DNA of 57,363 nt from CAVZGO01 sp963774935. GTDB taxonomy: Bacteria > Chloroflexota > Anaerolineae > Anaerolineales > UBA4823. The DNA lies in NCBI GenBank assembly GCA_963774935.1, contig CAVZGO010000006.1, positions 1 to 57,363 of the forward strand. Reading direction: 5' to 3'. A model generated the notes under the pieces. It made no database searches, was not told the origin of the DNA, and saw nothing but the letters and a program-made list of their open reading frames with translations. Each line of letters begins with the position of its first letter. Positions within the stretch are counted from its first letter, which is position 1. The translations under genes and the position numbers were made by a program. Shown here piece by piece: positions 37,564-49,181 of the stretch.

Positions 37564-37618
37564 GAAACCTGTACATGCCCTTAACGGACTTCACAATTTT
37601 CTGGTTAATGAGGATGAG

Positions 37619-40520
37619 ATGGCGGACAAGACAACTGGAAAAACCAAAACTGCTGAAATGGATGTAGCAATTCACTGGCATTCTCTGGAGCTCGATGATG
37701 TGCTCGCAAATCTTCAGACGACGTCCGAAGGACTGTCTTCTGGAGAGGTGGAAAAACGCCTGGAGAAATACGGGCTGAATGAGCTTAAGGAGAAACCCAG
37801 ACCAACCTTCTTCCAACTTGTCCTGGTTCAGCTCAACAACTTTATCGTCATTCTTCTGATCGTTGCTTCAATAATTTCGGCAGTTCTAGGTGACTGGATC
37901 GAAGCGGCAGTGATTATGCTGATCGTGGTACTGAACGCGATCCTGGGTGTTGTCCAGGAAAGTCGGGCGGAGGAAGCCCTGGCAGCGTTAAAGAAGATGT
38001 CCGCTCCAGAATCTCAAGTGATGCGCGATGGACAGCGCCTGTCCGTCCCAGCCAGCAAGCTGGTGCCGGGCGATGTTGTTTTTCTGGAGGCGGGCAATTT
38101 CGTGCCGGCGGATTTGCGCCTGATCGAGGCAGTGAACCTGCGCGTGGAGGAGGCAGCGCTGACTGGCGAATCGGTGCCGGTGCAGAAAAATGCTGCTCTC
38201 GTCCTGGAAGAAGAGGCAGGACTGGGCGACCGGAAGAATACCGTCTTTATGGGCACCGTGGTTAATTACGGGCGTGGGCGTGGCATCGTGGTGGACACTG
38301 GTATGAACACCCAACTCGGCATGATTGCGGATATGCTGCAGACGGTTGAAGAAGAAGGCACCCCGCTTCAAATGAAACTGGACCAATTGGGAAAGACACT
38401 CGGCATCGGGGCGCTGGCGATTTGTGCAGTGGTTTTCATTCTAGGGGCTGTGCGAAGCGGTGTATTTACTGAGGGATTAACCCCAGAAGTGCAGGAAATT
38501 ATCCTGGAAAGCTTCATGATCGCGGTTGGATTGGCGATAGCTGCTGTGCCTGAGGGACTGGCGGCAGTGGTGACGATCAGCCTGGCGCTGGGCATGCGTG
38601 AGATGGTGAAACGACACGCACTGATCCGCAGGCTGGCTTCGGTAGAGACGCTGGGTTCAGCGACCGTGATCTGCTCAGACAAGACCGGCACCCTGACCCA
38701 GAACGTGATGACCGTCACGCGCTTGTGGGTGGATGGAAAAGTCGCTAAGGTAACCGGTACCGGTTACGATCCAGTTGGAGATTTCTTTATTGATGGTGAG
38801 CAGGCTGACCTGGAGAAGGTACCCGGGATGGCCACCGTTTTGTGGGTAGGAGCATTAAACAACGATGCGGTGTTAGAGCCAGTAAGCGGCGAAGGATTCG
38901 CCACATTTCGGGTTGTTGGTGATCCCACTGAAGGCGCGATGCTGGTGGCAGCAAAGAAGGCATGGAAGGAATTGGGCGAGCTATCACAAGCTTATCCACG
39001 TACGAAGGAGATTCCCTTTGATTCAACCTTGAAGCGGATGATCACCGTACACGAAATCACCTGGATTAAGGAGGCGGGTCCTTCGCCGTTTCATGATCAG
39101 AGCAGGTTAGGTCATCACGCAGTTACTATCAAAGGCGCACCCGACCTGGTGTTGGAATTGTGCACCGATTACCAGACGATCGATGACCAGGTCCGCCCGC
39201 TGACCGAAGAGATGCGCCGAGAGATCCGGGCAGCCAATGACCGTATGACCAATAATGCTTTGCGAGTGATGGGCTTTGCGTATCGCATCGAGGAAGATAT
39301 GCCGGCTGAGCTCACGCGGGATTTTGCAGAGCAGGGATTGATCTTTGCTGGATTGATGGGCATGATCGACCCGGCTCGCCCAGAAGTGAAACCGGCGCTG
39401 GAGAAAGCACGCGGTGCAGGCATCCGCACGGTGATGATCACAGGTGATTACCCCAATACCGGTCGGGCGGTGGCAGAAGATATTGGTTTGCTGCGCGAAG
39501 GCGATAAGGTTTACACCGGGGCGGAGCTCAATGATATGAGCGATGAAGCCCTTAAGGAGGAGGTCAAGGTAACTGCGGTGTTTGCACGCGTCTCGCCGGA
39601 GCACAAGATGCGCATCGTTGACGCTTTACGTTCGAATGATGAAGTCGTTGCGATGACCGGTGACGGCGTTAACGATGCTCCAGCGATCAAACTTGCCGAT
39701 ATCGGCGTTTCGATGGGCATCACCGGTACAGATGTTGCCAAGCAGACTGCGGATATGGTGCTGACAGATGATAACTATGTCAGCATTGTGTCGGCGGTAG
39801 AACAAGGCAGAATCATCTACGCTAACATCCGTAAGTTTGTTTTCTTCCTGGTTTCTTCGAACGTCGCCGAGATCATGATCATCTTCCTGGCAACGCTTGC
39901 TGGCCTGCCGATGCCGCTGACCGTCATCCAGCTGCTGTGGCTAAACTTGCTGACCGATGGCGCGCCTGCTCTGGCGCTGGCGATGGAGAAGGGTGATCCA
40001 GATACGATGACCCGCCCGCCGCGACCCAAGAGCGAATCGATCATTAACAAATCGATGGGGCTTGGCATTGGCATTCAGACGGTAGCACAGACCGGCGCAG
40101 TCCTGGCAGCATTTCTGCTTGGTTTATACTGGCACCTTGAAGCCGGGGCGGCGATCCCGGCCGGGATGAACTCGCTGAGATACCTGATCGAGCATGACTG
40201 GCGCGGCGTGGATGTGCAGACGGCTGAGACGATGGCCTTTGTAACCCTTTCCTTGTGCGAGCTGTTTCGTGCTTACACAGTCCGCTCGGAGCGCGCTTCA
40301 ATATTCACGATCGGGGTGTTCTCCAACAAATATATGCAGATGGCGGTAGCCTTATCGGTTGGCTTACTGCTCCTGGTTGTCAACCTGCCATTCTTGCAGC
40401 CGATCTTCAACACGCACTATTTGATCCGGAAAAGAATGGTTGGTTGTGCTTGGTCTCTCGGTGATCCCTGCGATTGCTGAAGAACTCACCAAGCTGTATT
40501 TACGAAAGAGTGGAAAGTAA
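37619..40520 (+). CDS. P2A-type Ca2+-transporting ATPase (one frameshift near the end)
   Basis: ~966 residues. Start chosen at MADKTTGKTKTAEMDVAIHW. Cation ATPase N-domain (SLELDDVLANL), actuator LTGES, M4 with IAAVPEGLAAVVTI, phosphorylation site CSDKTGTLT, nucleotide Lys in IKGAPDLV, TGDGVNDAP, and M6 with LNLLTDGAPALAL, which keeps the N-x-x-T-D Ca2+ ligands of SERCA/PMCA pumps. The frame shifts at ~40425; in the other frame the protein goes on VVLGLSVIPAIAEELTKLY and stops at 40520. It exports Ca2+ (or Mn2+) from the cytosol. The pump at 19529 differs in M4, so the two probably move different ions. Confidence 0.88.
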
Positions 40521-40529
40521 TTGAGATTA

Positions 40530-40560
40530 GGAGCAAGCCGATATATAATCAGCTTGCTCC
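40530..40560. terminator. 9-bp hairpin after the Ca2+-ATPase
   Basis: GGAGCAAGC (40530-40538) and GCTTGCTCC (40552-40560) around a 13-nt loop, 10 nt past the repaired stop. AT-rich sequence follows but no clear T-run. Confidence 0.6.
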
Positions 40561-40592
40561 AATTCTATATTGTAAAAAAGGCGAACAAATCC

Positions 40593-42600
40593 ATGAAGGA
40601 AACCAAAGAACTTCAAACCCTGGCACTAAATACGATCCGATTCCTCTCAGCTGACGGCGTGCAGCAGGCGAACTCGGGGCATCCCGGCCTGCCGATGGGG
40701 GCGGCACCACTCGCTTACACCATCTGGACGCGATATCTGCACCACAACCCAAAGAATCCTGACTGGCCTGACCGGGATCGCTTCGTGCTCTCTGGTGGGC
40801 ATGGCTCGATGCTGCTATACAGCATGCTGCACTTAACCGGTTATGATCTGCCATTGGATGAGCTTAAACGCTTCCGCCAGTGGGGCAGCCTGACACCCGG
40901 CCATCCGGAATTCGGATTCACCCCTGGTGTTGAGACAACCACAGGTCCACTTGGGGCGGGGTTCTCGAACGGGGTTGGCATGGCGATGGCAGAGGCACAT
41001 CTTGCCACAGTATACAACCGTCCAGGTCACGAGGTGATCAACCACTATGTTTACGCTATTGTCACAGATGGCGACCTGATGGAGGGGGTAGCATCCGAGG
41101 CTGCCTCACTTGCCGGGTATCTCAAGCTTGGCAAGCTGATTTACCTTTATGACGACAACCGCGTCACCATTGAAGGCTCCACCGACATCACCTTTACCGA
41201 GGACCGTGGTAAGCGGTTTGAGGCATACGGCTGGCATGTCCAGCGCTTGAGTGACAGCCTGGATATCGACGCGATGGACAAAGCCATCCAGGCTGCCCAG
41301 AAAGATCCGCGCCCGTCGATCATCATCGTTCCCACCATCATTGGATACGGCTTGCCTACCCGTGCCGGAACTGCTAAAGCCCACGGCGAGCCACCGGGGG
41401 ATGCTGAGCTGAACGGCGCAAAAGAGAAGCTGGGCTGGCCACTTGAGCCACGCTTCTTTATTCCGGGCGAATCACTGGATTTCTTCCGCCAGGCTGTACC
41501 CAACGGAGCTGAATGGGAGAGCGAATGGCAGCAGAAGATGGCAGCCTATCGAGCAGCGTATCCCGAACTGGCAGCTGAATTGGAGCGCCGGCTGGCTGGC
41601 GAGCTGCCGAAAGACTGGGAAGAGGTGCTGGTCGAGTTTCCGGCTGATGCGAAAGGCATGGCTTCTCGGGCGGCGTCCGGCAAGGTGCTCAACGCTCTGG
41701 CTACCAAGATTCCTGATCTGTTTGGAGGCTCAGCCGACCTGGCACCTTCGAACAATAGCTGGATGGCGAACAGACCAACTTTCGATGCGGATTGCCCAGA
41801 AGGAAGCAATATTCATTTTGGTGTGCGTGAACACGGCATGGCTGGAGTGGTCAACGGCATGGCTTATCATGGTGGGGTGATTCCCTACGGTGCGACATTC
41901 CTGGTCTTTTCGGATTATATGCGCGGCGCATTGCGCCTTTCGGCGCTCTCGCACCTGGGCACGATCTGGATCTTCACCCACGACAGCATTGGCGTCGGCG
42001 AAGATGGGCCAACCCACCAGCCGGTCGAGCACACCGCTGCATTGCGTGCCATTCCCAATATGATTGCCCTGCGACCAGCAGATGCAAATGAAACGCTGGT
42101 TGCCTGGAAGGTGGCGATTGAGAATCGACACCGCCCAACATCCCTGATCCTCACCCGCCAGAACTTACCCACAATGGATCGCACGGTATTTGCTCCGGCA
42201 GACGGTGTGCGCAAGGGAGCTTATGTGCTGGCAGACCTGGGCGAAGGAAAACCACAGGTTATTCTGATGGCTAGCGGCTCGGAAGTGAGCCTGATCGTTG
42301 AAGCCGGTCAGCGGTTAGCTGCTCAAGGCACAGCGGTCCGGTTGGTTTCCTTTCCCAAGCTGGGAATTGTTTGTTGACCAGGACCAGGCTTATCGAGATT
42401 CGGTGCTGCTGCCAGATGTCGAGCTGCGCCTGGCTGTTGAGGCGGGCATCTCGCAAGGCTGGCACCGCTGGGTAGGATCGAAAGGCCGCGTGCTGGGGTT
42501 GGATCATTATGGCGCTTCTGCTCCAGCAGCTCAGGTGTTTAAGAATTTCGGTTTTACTGCTGAGAATATCGAAAACATTGTTCGAGATATGCTGAAATGA
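40593..42600 (+). CDS. tkt: transketolase (one frameshift near 42362)
   Basis: 668 residues restored, starting MKETKELQTLALNTIRFLSA. TPP domain: QANSGHPGLPMGAAPLAY, VTDGDLMEGVASEA (GDG motif) with DDNRVTIEG; Pyr domain: FGVREHGMAGVVNGMAYHG with the catalytic Glu; C-terminal domain with YGASAPAAQVFKNFGF. The break is an extra A in TTTCCCAAGCTGGG: the other frame reads SWELFVDQDQAYRDSVL as expected. Exchanges two-carbon units between ketose and aldose phosphates. It closes the pentose-phosphate block that starts with gnd. Confidence 0.93.
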
Positions 42601-42645
42601 CATACCCCCTGTTTGGATAAAAGGGGCAGTTAGCAGGTAAAAATG

Positions 42646-42688
42646 AACACAGGCTGTTCATATCTATTTGAACAGCCTGTGTTTTATT
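42646..42688 (+). terminator. intrinsic terminator after transketolase
   Basis: 15-bp perfect stem (42646-42660 / 42669-42683), 8-nt loop, followed by TTATTTC. It is shared with the converging ammonia-lyase gene, whose stop is at 42684. The stem resembles the one at 8612-8644. Confidence 0.8.
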
Positions 42689-44281
42689 TCTTGGTACAGT
42701 TCATTTTGATTACCAATCCACATTCTGAATCTGGGATGGCAATGTTCCAGTCTGGATGAATTCTGACAATAATCTGCATATCGCCAGATGTGGGGCGGTC
42801 GTGGACCATGACCGTGACGTGCTGGCGGATTTCTGAGTAGACCTGTGCGGTAGCGGTGCCCAGGCGGGAAGAGCCTTCGGGACGCTGGTCAACCGCCTGG
42901 GCGGCGGTCATCAGCTCGATGGCGATTACTGTGCGCACGTTTTCCAGGATCTCCAGGCAGTGGCGCGCGGCATTGGCGCCCATGCTGACATGGTCTTCCT
43001 GGTTGGCACAGGAAGGGATCGAGTCCACGCTGTCCGGGTGGGCAAGGGTTTTGTTATCGGAGACCAGGGCAGCGGCGGTATACTGCACCATCATCAGACC
43101 GGCATCTAAACCACTGGTGGGAATGAGCATGGCGGGCAATCCGTGGTTCAGCTCGGGGGTGAGCATGCGAAAGACGCGCCGTTCGGCAATATCGGCGACT
43201 TCAGCCATGGCGATGGCAATAAAATCCAGCCACATCGCCGGACCCTGACCATGGAAATTGCCGCCGGATATTGAGCGGAAATCCTCATTATCCGCCGTCG
43301 AAAAAACCAGTGGATTATCGGTGGTGGCATTCAGGGCAGCGGAAAAACGCTGGCGGACAAAAGCGATGGTATCGACGATCGGACCGAGCACCTGGGGGAT
43401 GCAGCGCAGGCTGTAGGCATCCTGGACCTGACCAGGTAAAGAATCGAGCAGGCGGCTGCCTTTACACAAGGCGCGGATGTTAGCGGCAACTTTTTGATTG
43501 CCGGGTTGATTGCTCGCAGCATGCAAAGAGGGATCGAAGGCTGCAGATAATCCAAGCATGGCTTCCAGACTCAGCGCAGCGGCTAATTGAGCGTGGCGGA
43601 GCAGATTCTCTGCATCATAAACCGCCAGCGCTGCCGCAGGCAGCCATGAAGTCAATGCCGTTGGAGAGGGCCAAGCCTTCTTTCGCCTCCAAGACCAGGC
43701 GATCAATCCCTGCCCGGCGCATGGCTTCAGCGCCAATTAGTCGTTCGCCTTGATAAAATGCGTAGCCGCTATAGCTATCTTCGTTATTCCTCAGGATCAC
43801 GCGATATGACGGAGGCAATATGTGAAAGCGGAGCCAGATCCCCGCTGGCGCCGAGAGAACCTTTCTCGGGGACCACAGGCGTGACCCCAGCGTTCAACAT
43901 GTCGATCAGAGTCTGAGCGACCAGCGGGCGCACTCCGGAGTGACCCTTGGTAAGCATATTGGCGCGGATGAGCATAATGGCGCGTACGATATCTTCGGGG
44001 AGGGGTTTGCCCACACCACAGACGCAGGAGAGGACCAGATTGTGGGAGAGCTTACGCGCTTGAGATGCGCTGATCTGCCGGTTGGCTAAAGACCCAAAAC
44101 CAGTGTTAACGCCATAGATAATTTTCCCCTGGTGTTCGATCGAATTAACCACCCAGGTGTGACTGTGTAACATACGGGCGCAGACCTCCGCAGACAAAGA
44201 AGCAATCAGCTCTTTGTGCCTGGAAACTGCAACGAGCTGCTCTATGGTTAGATTTTGACCAGTTAATTCAATCATTTTCAT
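42684..44281 (-). CDS. hutH: MIO-dependent aromatic/histidine ammonia-lyase (two frameshifts)
   Basis: ~530 residues restored over three frames; breaks near 43820 and 43640. MIO-forming Ala-Ser-Gly in GSLGASGDLAPLSHIA; catalytic Tyr loop YGVNTGFGSLANRQI; C-terminal QEDHVSMGANAARHCLEILENV and NFHGQGPAMWLDF as in HutH. The inner-loop region that selects the substrate reads NLVLSCVCGVG, where histidine lyases usually show NLVxSHAAGVG; the His is replaced by Cys. No other hut gene is nearby, so I call it histidine ammonia-lyase family with the substrate open. Start at 44281 or, with better ribosome spacing, the ATG at 44275. Confidence 0.75.
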
Positions 44282-44315
44282 TCTCTTTTCTTATAGATGA
44301 TTTCGAATTTTGAGA

Positions 44316-45032
44316 CTATCGATGAGTTGTATGCATGCGTCCGGGGTGACCAGCAGGCAGGTTCTTCTTGCTGTGGCTGGCTGAATAGCTATAAACTCCT
44401 ATTGTAAAGAGTGCACCATAAAATATTAGCATGCCAATAACTACAGCCGTACCAGAGAAAGGACCAAACGCGGCGCGGGAAATGATTTCCGTCAATGAAG
44501 TTGTTGCTGTGGGATGGGATATCAGCACCGCTATCCAACTCCCCAAGAGAATCGCATAAATCCACTGGTAATTGCGACGCAGTCGTCGACCAAACGCTTC
44601 CCACCAGGGCATGTGGAAATGCGGCCACTCCAAATCATGAGCCAGGATTTTAGCCCATTCCGGGTTAGCCGGTGCTGATCCATCCAGCATCGGGCGGTAG
44701 AAATTTATTTCCATCATGCGTACGCGCGAGCGCCAGATATCGTAATAGCGGTAGCGGCGCGCCTCCATCACCAGGAGGAAAGTGCAGAACAAGGAGATTA
44801 TGGGGATGATCACCTGCCGGTCACTGCTTTTGTCACTGAAGACGAAAGTCAGTGCAGTGGCGCTCAGCACGACTGCCCAATAGGTGGTAGTATCGGTGCG
44901 GCTGCGCCAGGCGGTAGCTTCGCTCTGCTCACCACGGTAGAGATGCACCATGGCTGTAATAAATTCTGGACGGGTGAAGTGCTCTAAATCTATGCGTTCG
45001 GAAATACTGGGATGATCTGGTGATTCGGACAT
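44316..45032 (-). CDS. DUF2270 membrane protein
   Basis: 238 residues from MSESPDHPSISERIDLEHFT, RBS GAGGAG ~10 nt upstream. Family marks: HLYRGEQSEATAWRSRTDTT, YWAVVLSATALTFVF, then FLLVMEARRYRYYDIWRSRV. Membrane segments near residues 53-65, 75-92, 160-178 and 196-218, with a soluble WEAFGRRLRRNYQW loop. Function unknown for DUF2270. Confidence 0.8.
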   Translation of the reverse strand: MSESPDHPSISERIDLEHFTRPEFITAMVHLYRGEQSEATAWRSRTDTTTYWAVVLSATALTFVFSDKSSDRQVIIPIISLFCTFLLVMEARRYRYYDIWRSRVRMMEINFYRPMLDGSAPANPEWAKILAHDLEWPHFHMPWWEAFGRRLRRNYQWIYAILLGSWIAVLISHPTATTSLTEIISRAAFGPFSGTAVVIGMLIFYGALFTIGVYSYSASHSKKNLPAGHPGRMHTTHR

Positions 45033-45163
45033 ACTAAATTTCTCCTCGCAAGAGATGACTGCTACGCTTGAGCGGGCTTCAAATAATACCCCAGAGAATA
45101 ATTAATTTTAATTGGAAGAACGAATTTTTGGATAAATAAGTCCTGGCCTTTCTCTTGTCACAA

Positions 45164-46154
45164 TCAACCGGGGAAGACACTTTGCATGGCTGCGACCAGC
45201 CGGTCCTGGAGCTCATCGATGAAAGGTTCCACCACCTGACGGGAGACATCGGCATCATACCAGGCGATGATCTCCTGGGCTCCTTGCCAGAAGGGGATGG
45301 CAGGCTGGAATTGGGGGACGAGCCGGCGGATTTTGCTGTTATCGAATATCACGCTATGTGCTTTGTCACCGAGCAGCGAGCTGCCCCAAACCGGGTCATA
45401 GTGCAGCGATCAGCTCCGAGGGGACATGCACCAGACGCGGCTCTGCACCTGCGGCATGAGCAATGATCTCATAGATCTGATTCCAACTCAGCCATTCATC
45501 AGAGGTGATGTGGAAGCTTTGCCCGATGGCATGCGGATTACCAAGCAAGCCAACCAAGCCGACGGCGAAATCGCGATGGTGTGTCAGGGTCCACAGGGAT
45601 GTCCCGTCGCCGTGCACGACAACCGGCTTGCCGGCGCGCATCCGGGCAACGGTGGTATACCCGCCATGAAAGGGGAGCAGTGTGCGATCATAGGTGTGTG
45701 ACGGGCGAACAATCGTGTACGGGAAGCCACTCTTCTGCCAGGCTACCTCGAGCAGGGCTTCACAAGCTGCTTTGTCGCGCGAGTATTGCCAGAAGGGATT
45801 ATGCAGGGGTGTGCTTTCCTGGATCGGCAGGAAGGCTGGGGGTTTCTGGTATGCAGAAGCCGAGCTGATGAAAATATACTGCTGGGTGCGCTGTGTAAAT
45901 AGATCCAGATCATTTTGAACCTGGTCTGGGGTATAGGCCACCCAGTTAACAACGCAGTCAAAGGATAAATTGCCTAAAGCGGCACTCACTGAGGCAGGCT
46001 GCCGAATGTCACCCTGCAGAATTTTTGCTCCAAGAGGTGCGGGACGACTGCTATTACCACGGTTCAGTAAGAACAGCTCAATGCCATGCTGCAGAGCCAG
46101 CTCAGAACAGGCTGAGCTTATAATTCCCGTTCCGCCGATAAATAATACTTTCAT
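45164..46154 (-). CDS. extended SDR, NAD-dependent epimerase-like (one frameshift near 45405)
   Basis: ~330 residues restored. MKVLFIGGTGIISSACSELA gives the cofactor loop; DIRQPASV; FISSASAYQKPP with Tyr (YSRDKAACE gives the Y-x-x-x-K); YTIVRPSHTYDRTLLP. The C-terminal part lies one frame off and reads SVIFDNSKIRRLVPQFQPAI, typical of epimerases and related reductases. RBS AAGGAG before the ATG. Its substrate is not evident from neighbours. Confidence 0.75.
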
Positions 46155-46357
46155 ATCATCTCCTTGATGATCATTTGATTTTCACGAATACACGGATTTT
46201 TGAAAGAAATAATTGTTCAAACCGGACACCTGACAAGATTTTAGCAGAAAACGAAGCTAGCTGCCACTCGGAACTGGCTTGCACTATGCGGAGAAGGGTG
46301 GCTAATATTCATCCTTTTGGCGCTTCCACATCACCCCTAAGCTGGGGGATTAATCGT

Positions 46358-46363
46358 TATAAT
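46358..46363 (+). promoter_or_regulatory. -10 box TATAAT before the signalling cluster
   Basis: TATAAT lies 32 nt before the first gene of the cluster, whose ribosome site GGAGGG follows. A small CCCC/GGGG hairpin (46334-46348) overlaps the spacer region, and no good -35 box is seen, so a regulator or alternative sigma factor may be needed. Confidence 0.4.
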
Positions 46364-46395
46364 TCGGATCATTCAGAGTAAATTGGAGGGAATTG

Positions 46396-47154
46396 ATGTC
46401 AAAAATTATTTCTGTCCATTCATTCCGAGGCGGAACGGGCAAATCAAATACCACTGCTAATTTGTCGGCATTGCTCGCCCTACAAGGAAAGCGGGTGTGC
46501 GTTATCGATACCGACATCCAATCTCCAGGGATTCATGTGCTCTATGGGCTGGACGGGGAAAAAATTTCCACATCGCTGAATGACTTCCTGTGGCATGGAA
46601 GGGCGATTGAAGACGTGGCGATTGATGTTACCCCAATGGTAGTTCAAGAACAGGCAGGCAAGATCTATCTAATTCCTTCGAGCATTAAACCTGGTGAGAT
46701 CTCACGGGTGATGCGCGAGGGTTACGACGCCCGCCAATTAACCGAAGGCTTTCGCCGGTTGTTAACACAACTTAAATTAGATTACCTGTTGATTGATACC
46801 CATCCTGGATTAGGCGAAGAGACCCTGCTTTCGCTGGTGATCTCAAATACACTGATCATCGTGCTGCGCCCTGACCAGCAAGATTACGAGGGTACGGGAA
46901 TCACGGTACGGATTGCGCAAGAGCTAAAAGTCCCCAATATCCTGTTGTTGGTCAACAAAGCTCCAGCCAGCCTTGAACCCGCGGCGCTGGCCGAGAAAGT
47001 GAAGCAGGCGTATGGCTGCGAGGTCAGTGCGGTTGTACCGCACTCGGACGAGATGATGGAGCTAGCCAGCCGGGGGATATTCTCGATCGAGCACCCGACG
47101 CATGCGATCACCCAGAGATATCGGGAAGTAGCTGCGCTGCTCGAAAGTCGCTAA
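46396..47154 (+). CDS. MinD/ParA-family ATPase
   Basis: 252 residues from the ATG at 46396 (TTG just before it is a less likely start). Deviant Walker A FRGGTGKSNTTAN (K-G-G replaced by R-G-G), CVIDTDIQSPGIHVLYGL (A' motif), YLLIDTHPGLGEETLLSLV (Walker B), PDQQDYEGTGI and LLLVNKAPA. Such ATPases form DNA- or membrane-dependent dimers and position cargo or partition DNA. It has no parB-like partner; it is the first gene of a signalling cluster, 11 nt before the HD gene, and may localise that machinery. Confidence 0.85.
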   Translation: MSKIISVHSFRGGTGKSNTTANLSALLALQGKRVCVIDTDIQSPGIHVLYGLDGEKISTSLNDFLWHGRAIEDVAIDVTPMVVQEQAGKIYLIPSSIKPGEISRVMREGYDARQLTEGFRRLLTQLKLDYLLIDTHPGLGEETLLSLVISNTLIIVLRPDQQDYEGTGITVRIAQELKVPNILLLVNKAPASLEPAALAEKVKQAYGCEVSAVVPHSDEMMELASRGIFSIEHPTHAITQRYREVAALLESR

Positions 47155-47165
47155 GAATAAAACTG

Positions 47166-49166
47166 ATGGTTGAGGCAGATTTCAGCGTACTCGACCTACT
47201 TGACCTGCCCAAGCTCGAACGGGAGGTGTTTCTCTACCTGGCTCGCAACGGATCAGCAGAGGGGCGCCTGCTGGGAGAGGAGTTGGGCTATTCGGATGAT
47301 GTAATTCAGCAGGCGCTCACCAATCTGGTGAGCAAGCACCGTATTCGGTTCACATCCGATGGACTGGCTGAACCGATATTGGGGCGGGTCATCCGCCGTA
47401 CTACCCTTCCGGCGGACATCTGGCCGGCCTTTCTAACTGCCGATCGACTTTTTACAGAACAAGACATCGCCACCCTGCGTACCGCAATTCCAATGCTGCA
47501 GTTTGCTCGGGCGCGGATGAGCACTTTCGCTGATCACGGTCCGCCACATGCTTTGCGGGTCAGGTTGATTGCTCTTCAGTTGGGTTACCTGCTGGGCCTG
47601 AACGCCAGCGAGCACCATTTTCTGAGCACGGCAGCGCTATTTCACGATATCGGCAACATCGTCGAGCGGGAAAGACACCATGTCATCAGCCAAGAGACCA
47701 TCGAAAAGCTGGCGGTGTTGGGTAAATTGCCCTTCACCTTTCGTGATGCTGAAGTTATCGGGCTGGTTTGCCGCTGGCATCGCCGCGAATATGACCCGCA
47801 GCGCGTTGACCGGGTCGGTGAGAAAATCGTGCGTACCGGTCTGCTGGCCTCCATTTTACGTGTCTCGGATGCGATGGATATAGATCACCGCCGCTCCGAT
47901 TACGGTCCATCAATGCGCGATGTGCTCACCTTTTTCTTCGCCAATGAGCTGCCTTATTGGACCAGCCTTGAAGAGATCTGGGGCGTGCGGCTGGCCTGTA
48001 CTCCCGAAATTAGCGTGCAAATCTTCACCCGGAAAGCGGTGGAAGACAATATCCAAGTCAACGCATTGCGTAAAGATATGGCAAGCACACCGTTGGATTT
48101 TCCAATTCGAATCACCCCAATCTCTGAAGATCCCTTTACACCCAATACCCATGCAATGAAGAGCGGAAAGGTGCTGATCGCCTTTCCTTTCGAACCGCAC
48201 AGTTTGATCATGTCGGCTATCAGCCGGCGCCACTTGATGGAATACGGCTACTCCGTGGAGCTTTTGTGCTATCCTGATACAGAAGGCGGACCCGCCTGGT
48301 TGTGGGGTGAGACATTGGGGAAGATGGTTGTGAGCGATTATCGGCGCATTCTGATTATTGGGGACAGACCGGTGCCGGAACTCGATCAGGTTATTGTGGC
48401 CACGATTGCCAACTGGCAACAGGCGGGTGTACAGGTTAGCCTGCTCAATCGCTACGAAGCCAACTGGCAGCGCAATTCTCAATTAAACCAGGCTGGCGTT
48501 GAGATTATTTTAGGTGGGGACTGGTCGTATTTCTGGGGGGAGCAGGCAACTCGTGCGGATATGACCTTGGGGCGAATTGCCGCATTGTGCATTCACGATC
48601 CAAACCTGTCCTCAGTGGGGGTGACCAGTGAAGAACAAGCCCTGATGCATGGCGTGCTGGCACGGGTTTATGAAGCGACTCGCCAACCGGCACACGATAC
48701 GGCTGATTGGTCAGCCCTGGCTGAGCCCATCCTTGAGCACATTTCTATGAATGACCACAACTGGTTTTCGGTGCAAGAAGAAAGCTTCCTGGCAGCATAT
48801 GCCTCACCGCCGCAGCCATCCAGCATCAGCCGGCGGACACTGCGCTTTGATGGCGAGCCGGGGATCTGGCCGCAGGCTTATTATTGGGCGCTGGAAGCTG
48901 CCATCGAAGGACAGGGGCGTACCACCCACAGGGGAATCCAATACAAGCGGCCATATGCGATTGCCACCTGGCCGATCGGTGATTCTGTTGAGCTGTTTGC
49001 CATCAACCACTGGCGCGAAGAAGAAGCCCTGCCTATCCGCCTGCTCTACCCAGTTGATCTGGGGCTGCCTCCCCAGGGAACAGAGAGTACGATTCACGTC
49101 CGGTTACCTGCCGGTATCGCTGCGGCAGTTATTGATCGCCTGCAGGCTGTCTGCGATCAGCAATGA
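47166..49166 (+). CDS. wHTH-HD-domain hydrolase with unknown C-terminal part
   Basis: 666 residues. Residues 1-85 look like a winged helix (DLPKLEREVFLYLARNGSAE, then LLGEELGYSDDVIQQALTNL). An HD domain follows: DHGPPHALRV, ALFHDIGNIVERERHH (the HD pair and next His), and ILRVSDAMDIDHRRSDYG with a further metal Asp. The last ~300 residues (KVLIAFPFEPHSLIMSAIS, RILIIGDRPVPEL, VSLLNRYEAN, EIILGGDWSYFWGEQ) are Rossmann-like but unknown to me. HD hydrolases of this kind act on nucleotides or cyclic dinucleotides. It sits between the ParA gene (11 nt) and the permease gene (15 nt). Confidence 0.75.
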   Translation: MVEADFSVLDLLDLPKLEREVFLYLARNGSAEGRLLGEELGYSDDVIQQALTNLVSKHRIRFTSDGLAEPILGRVIRRTTLPADIWPAFLTADRLFTEQDIATLRTAIPMLQFARARMSTFADHGPPHALRVRLIALQLGYLLGLNASEHHFLSTAALFHDIGNIVERERHHVISQETIEKLAVLGKLPFTFRDAEVIGLVCRWHRREYDPQRVDRVGEKIVRTGLLASILRVSDAMDIDHRRSDYGPSMRDVLTFFFANELPYWTSLEEIWGVRLACTPEISVQIFTRKAVEDNIQVNALRKDMASTPLDFPIRITPISEDPFTPNTHAMKSGKVLIAFPFEPHSLIMSAISRRHLMEYGYSVELLCYPDTEGGPAWLWGETLGKMVVSDYRRILIIGDRPVPELDQVIVATIANWQQAGVQVSLLNRYEANWQRNSQLNQAGVEIILGGDWSYFWGEQATRADMTLGRIAALCIHDPNLSSVGVTSEEQALMHGVLARVYEATRQPAHDTADWSALAEPILEHISMNDHNWFSVQEESFLAAYASPPQPSSISRRTLRFDGEPGIWPQAYYWALEAAIEGQGRTTHRGIQYKRPYAIATWPIGDSVELFAINHWREEEALPIRLLYPVDLGLPPQGTESTIHVRLPAGIAAAVIDRLQAVCDQQ

Positions 49167-49181
49167 CCGAGGAGATGATCG

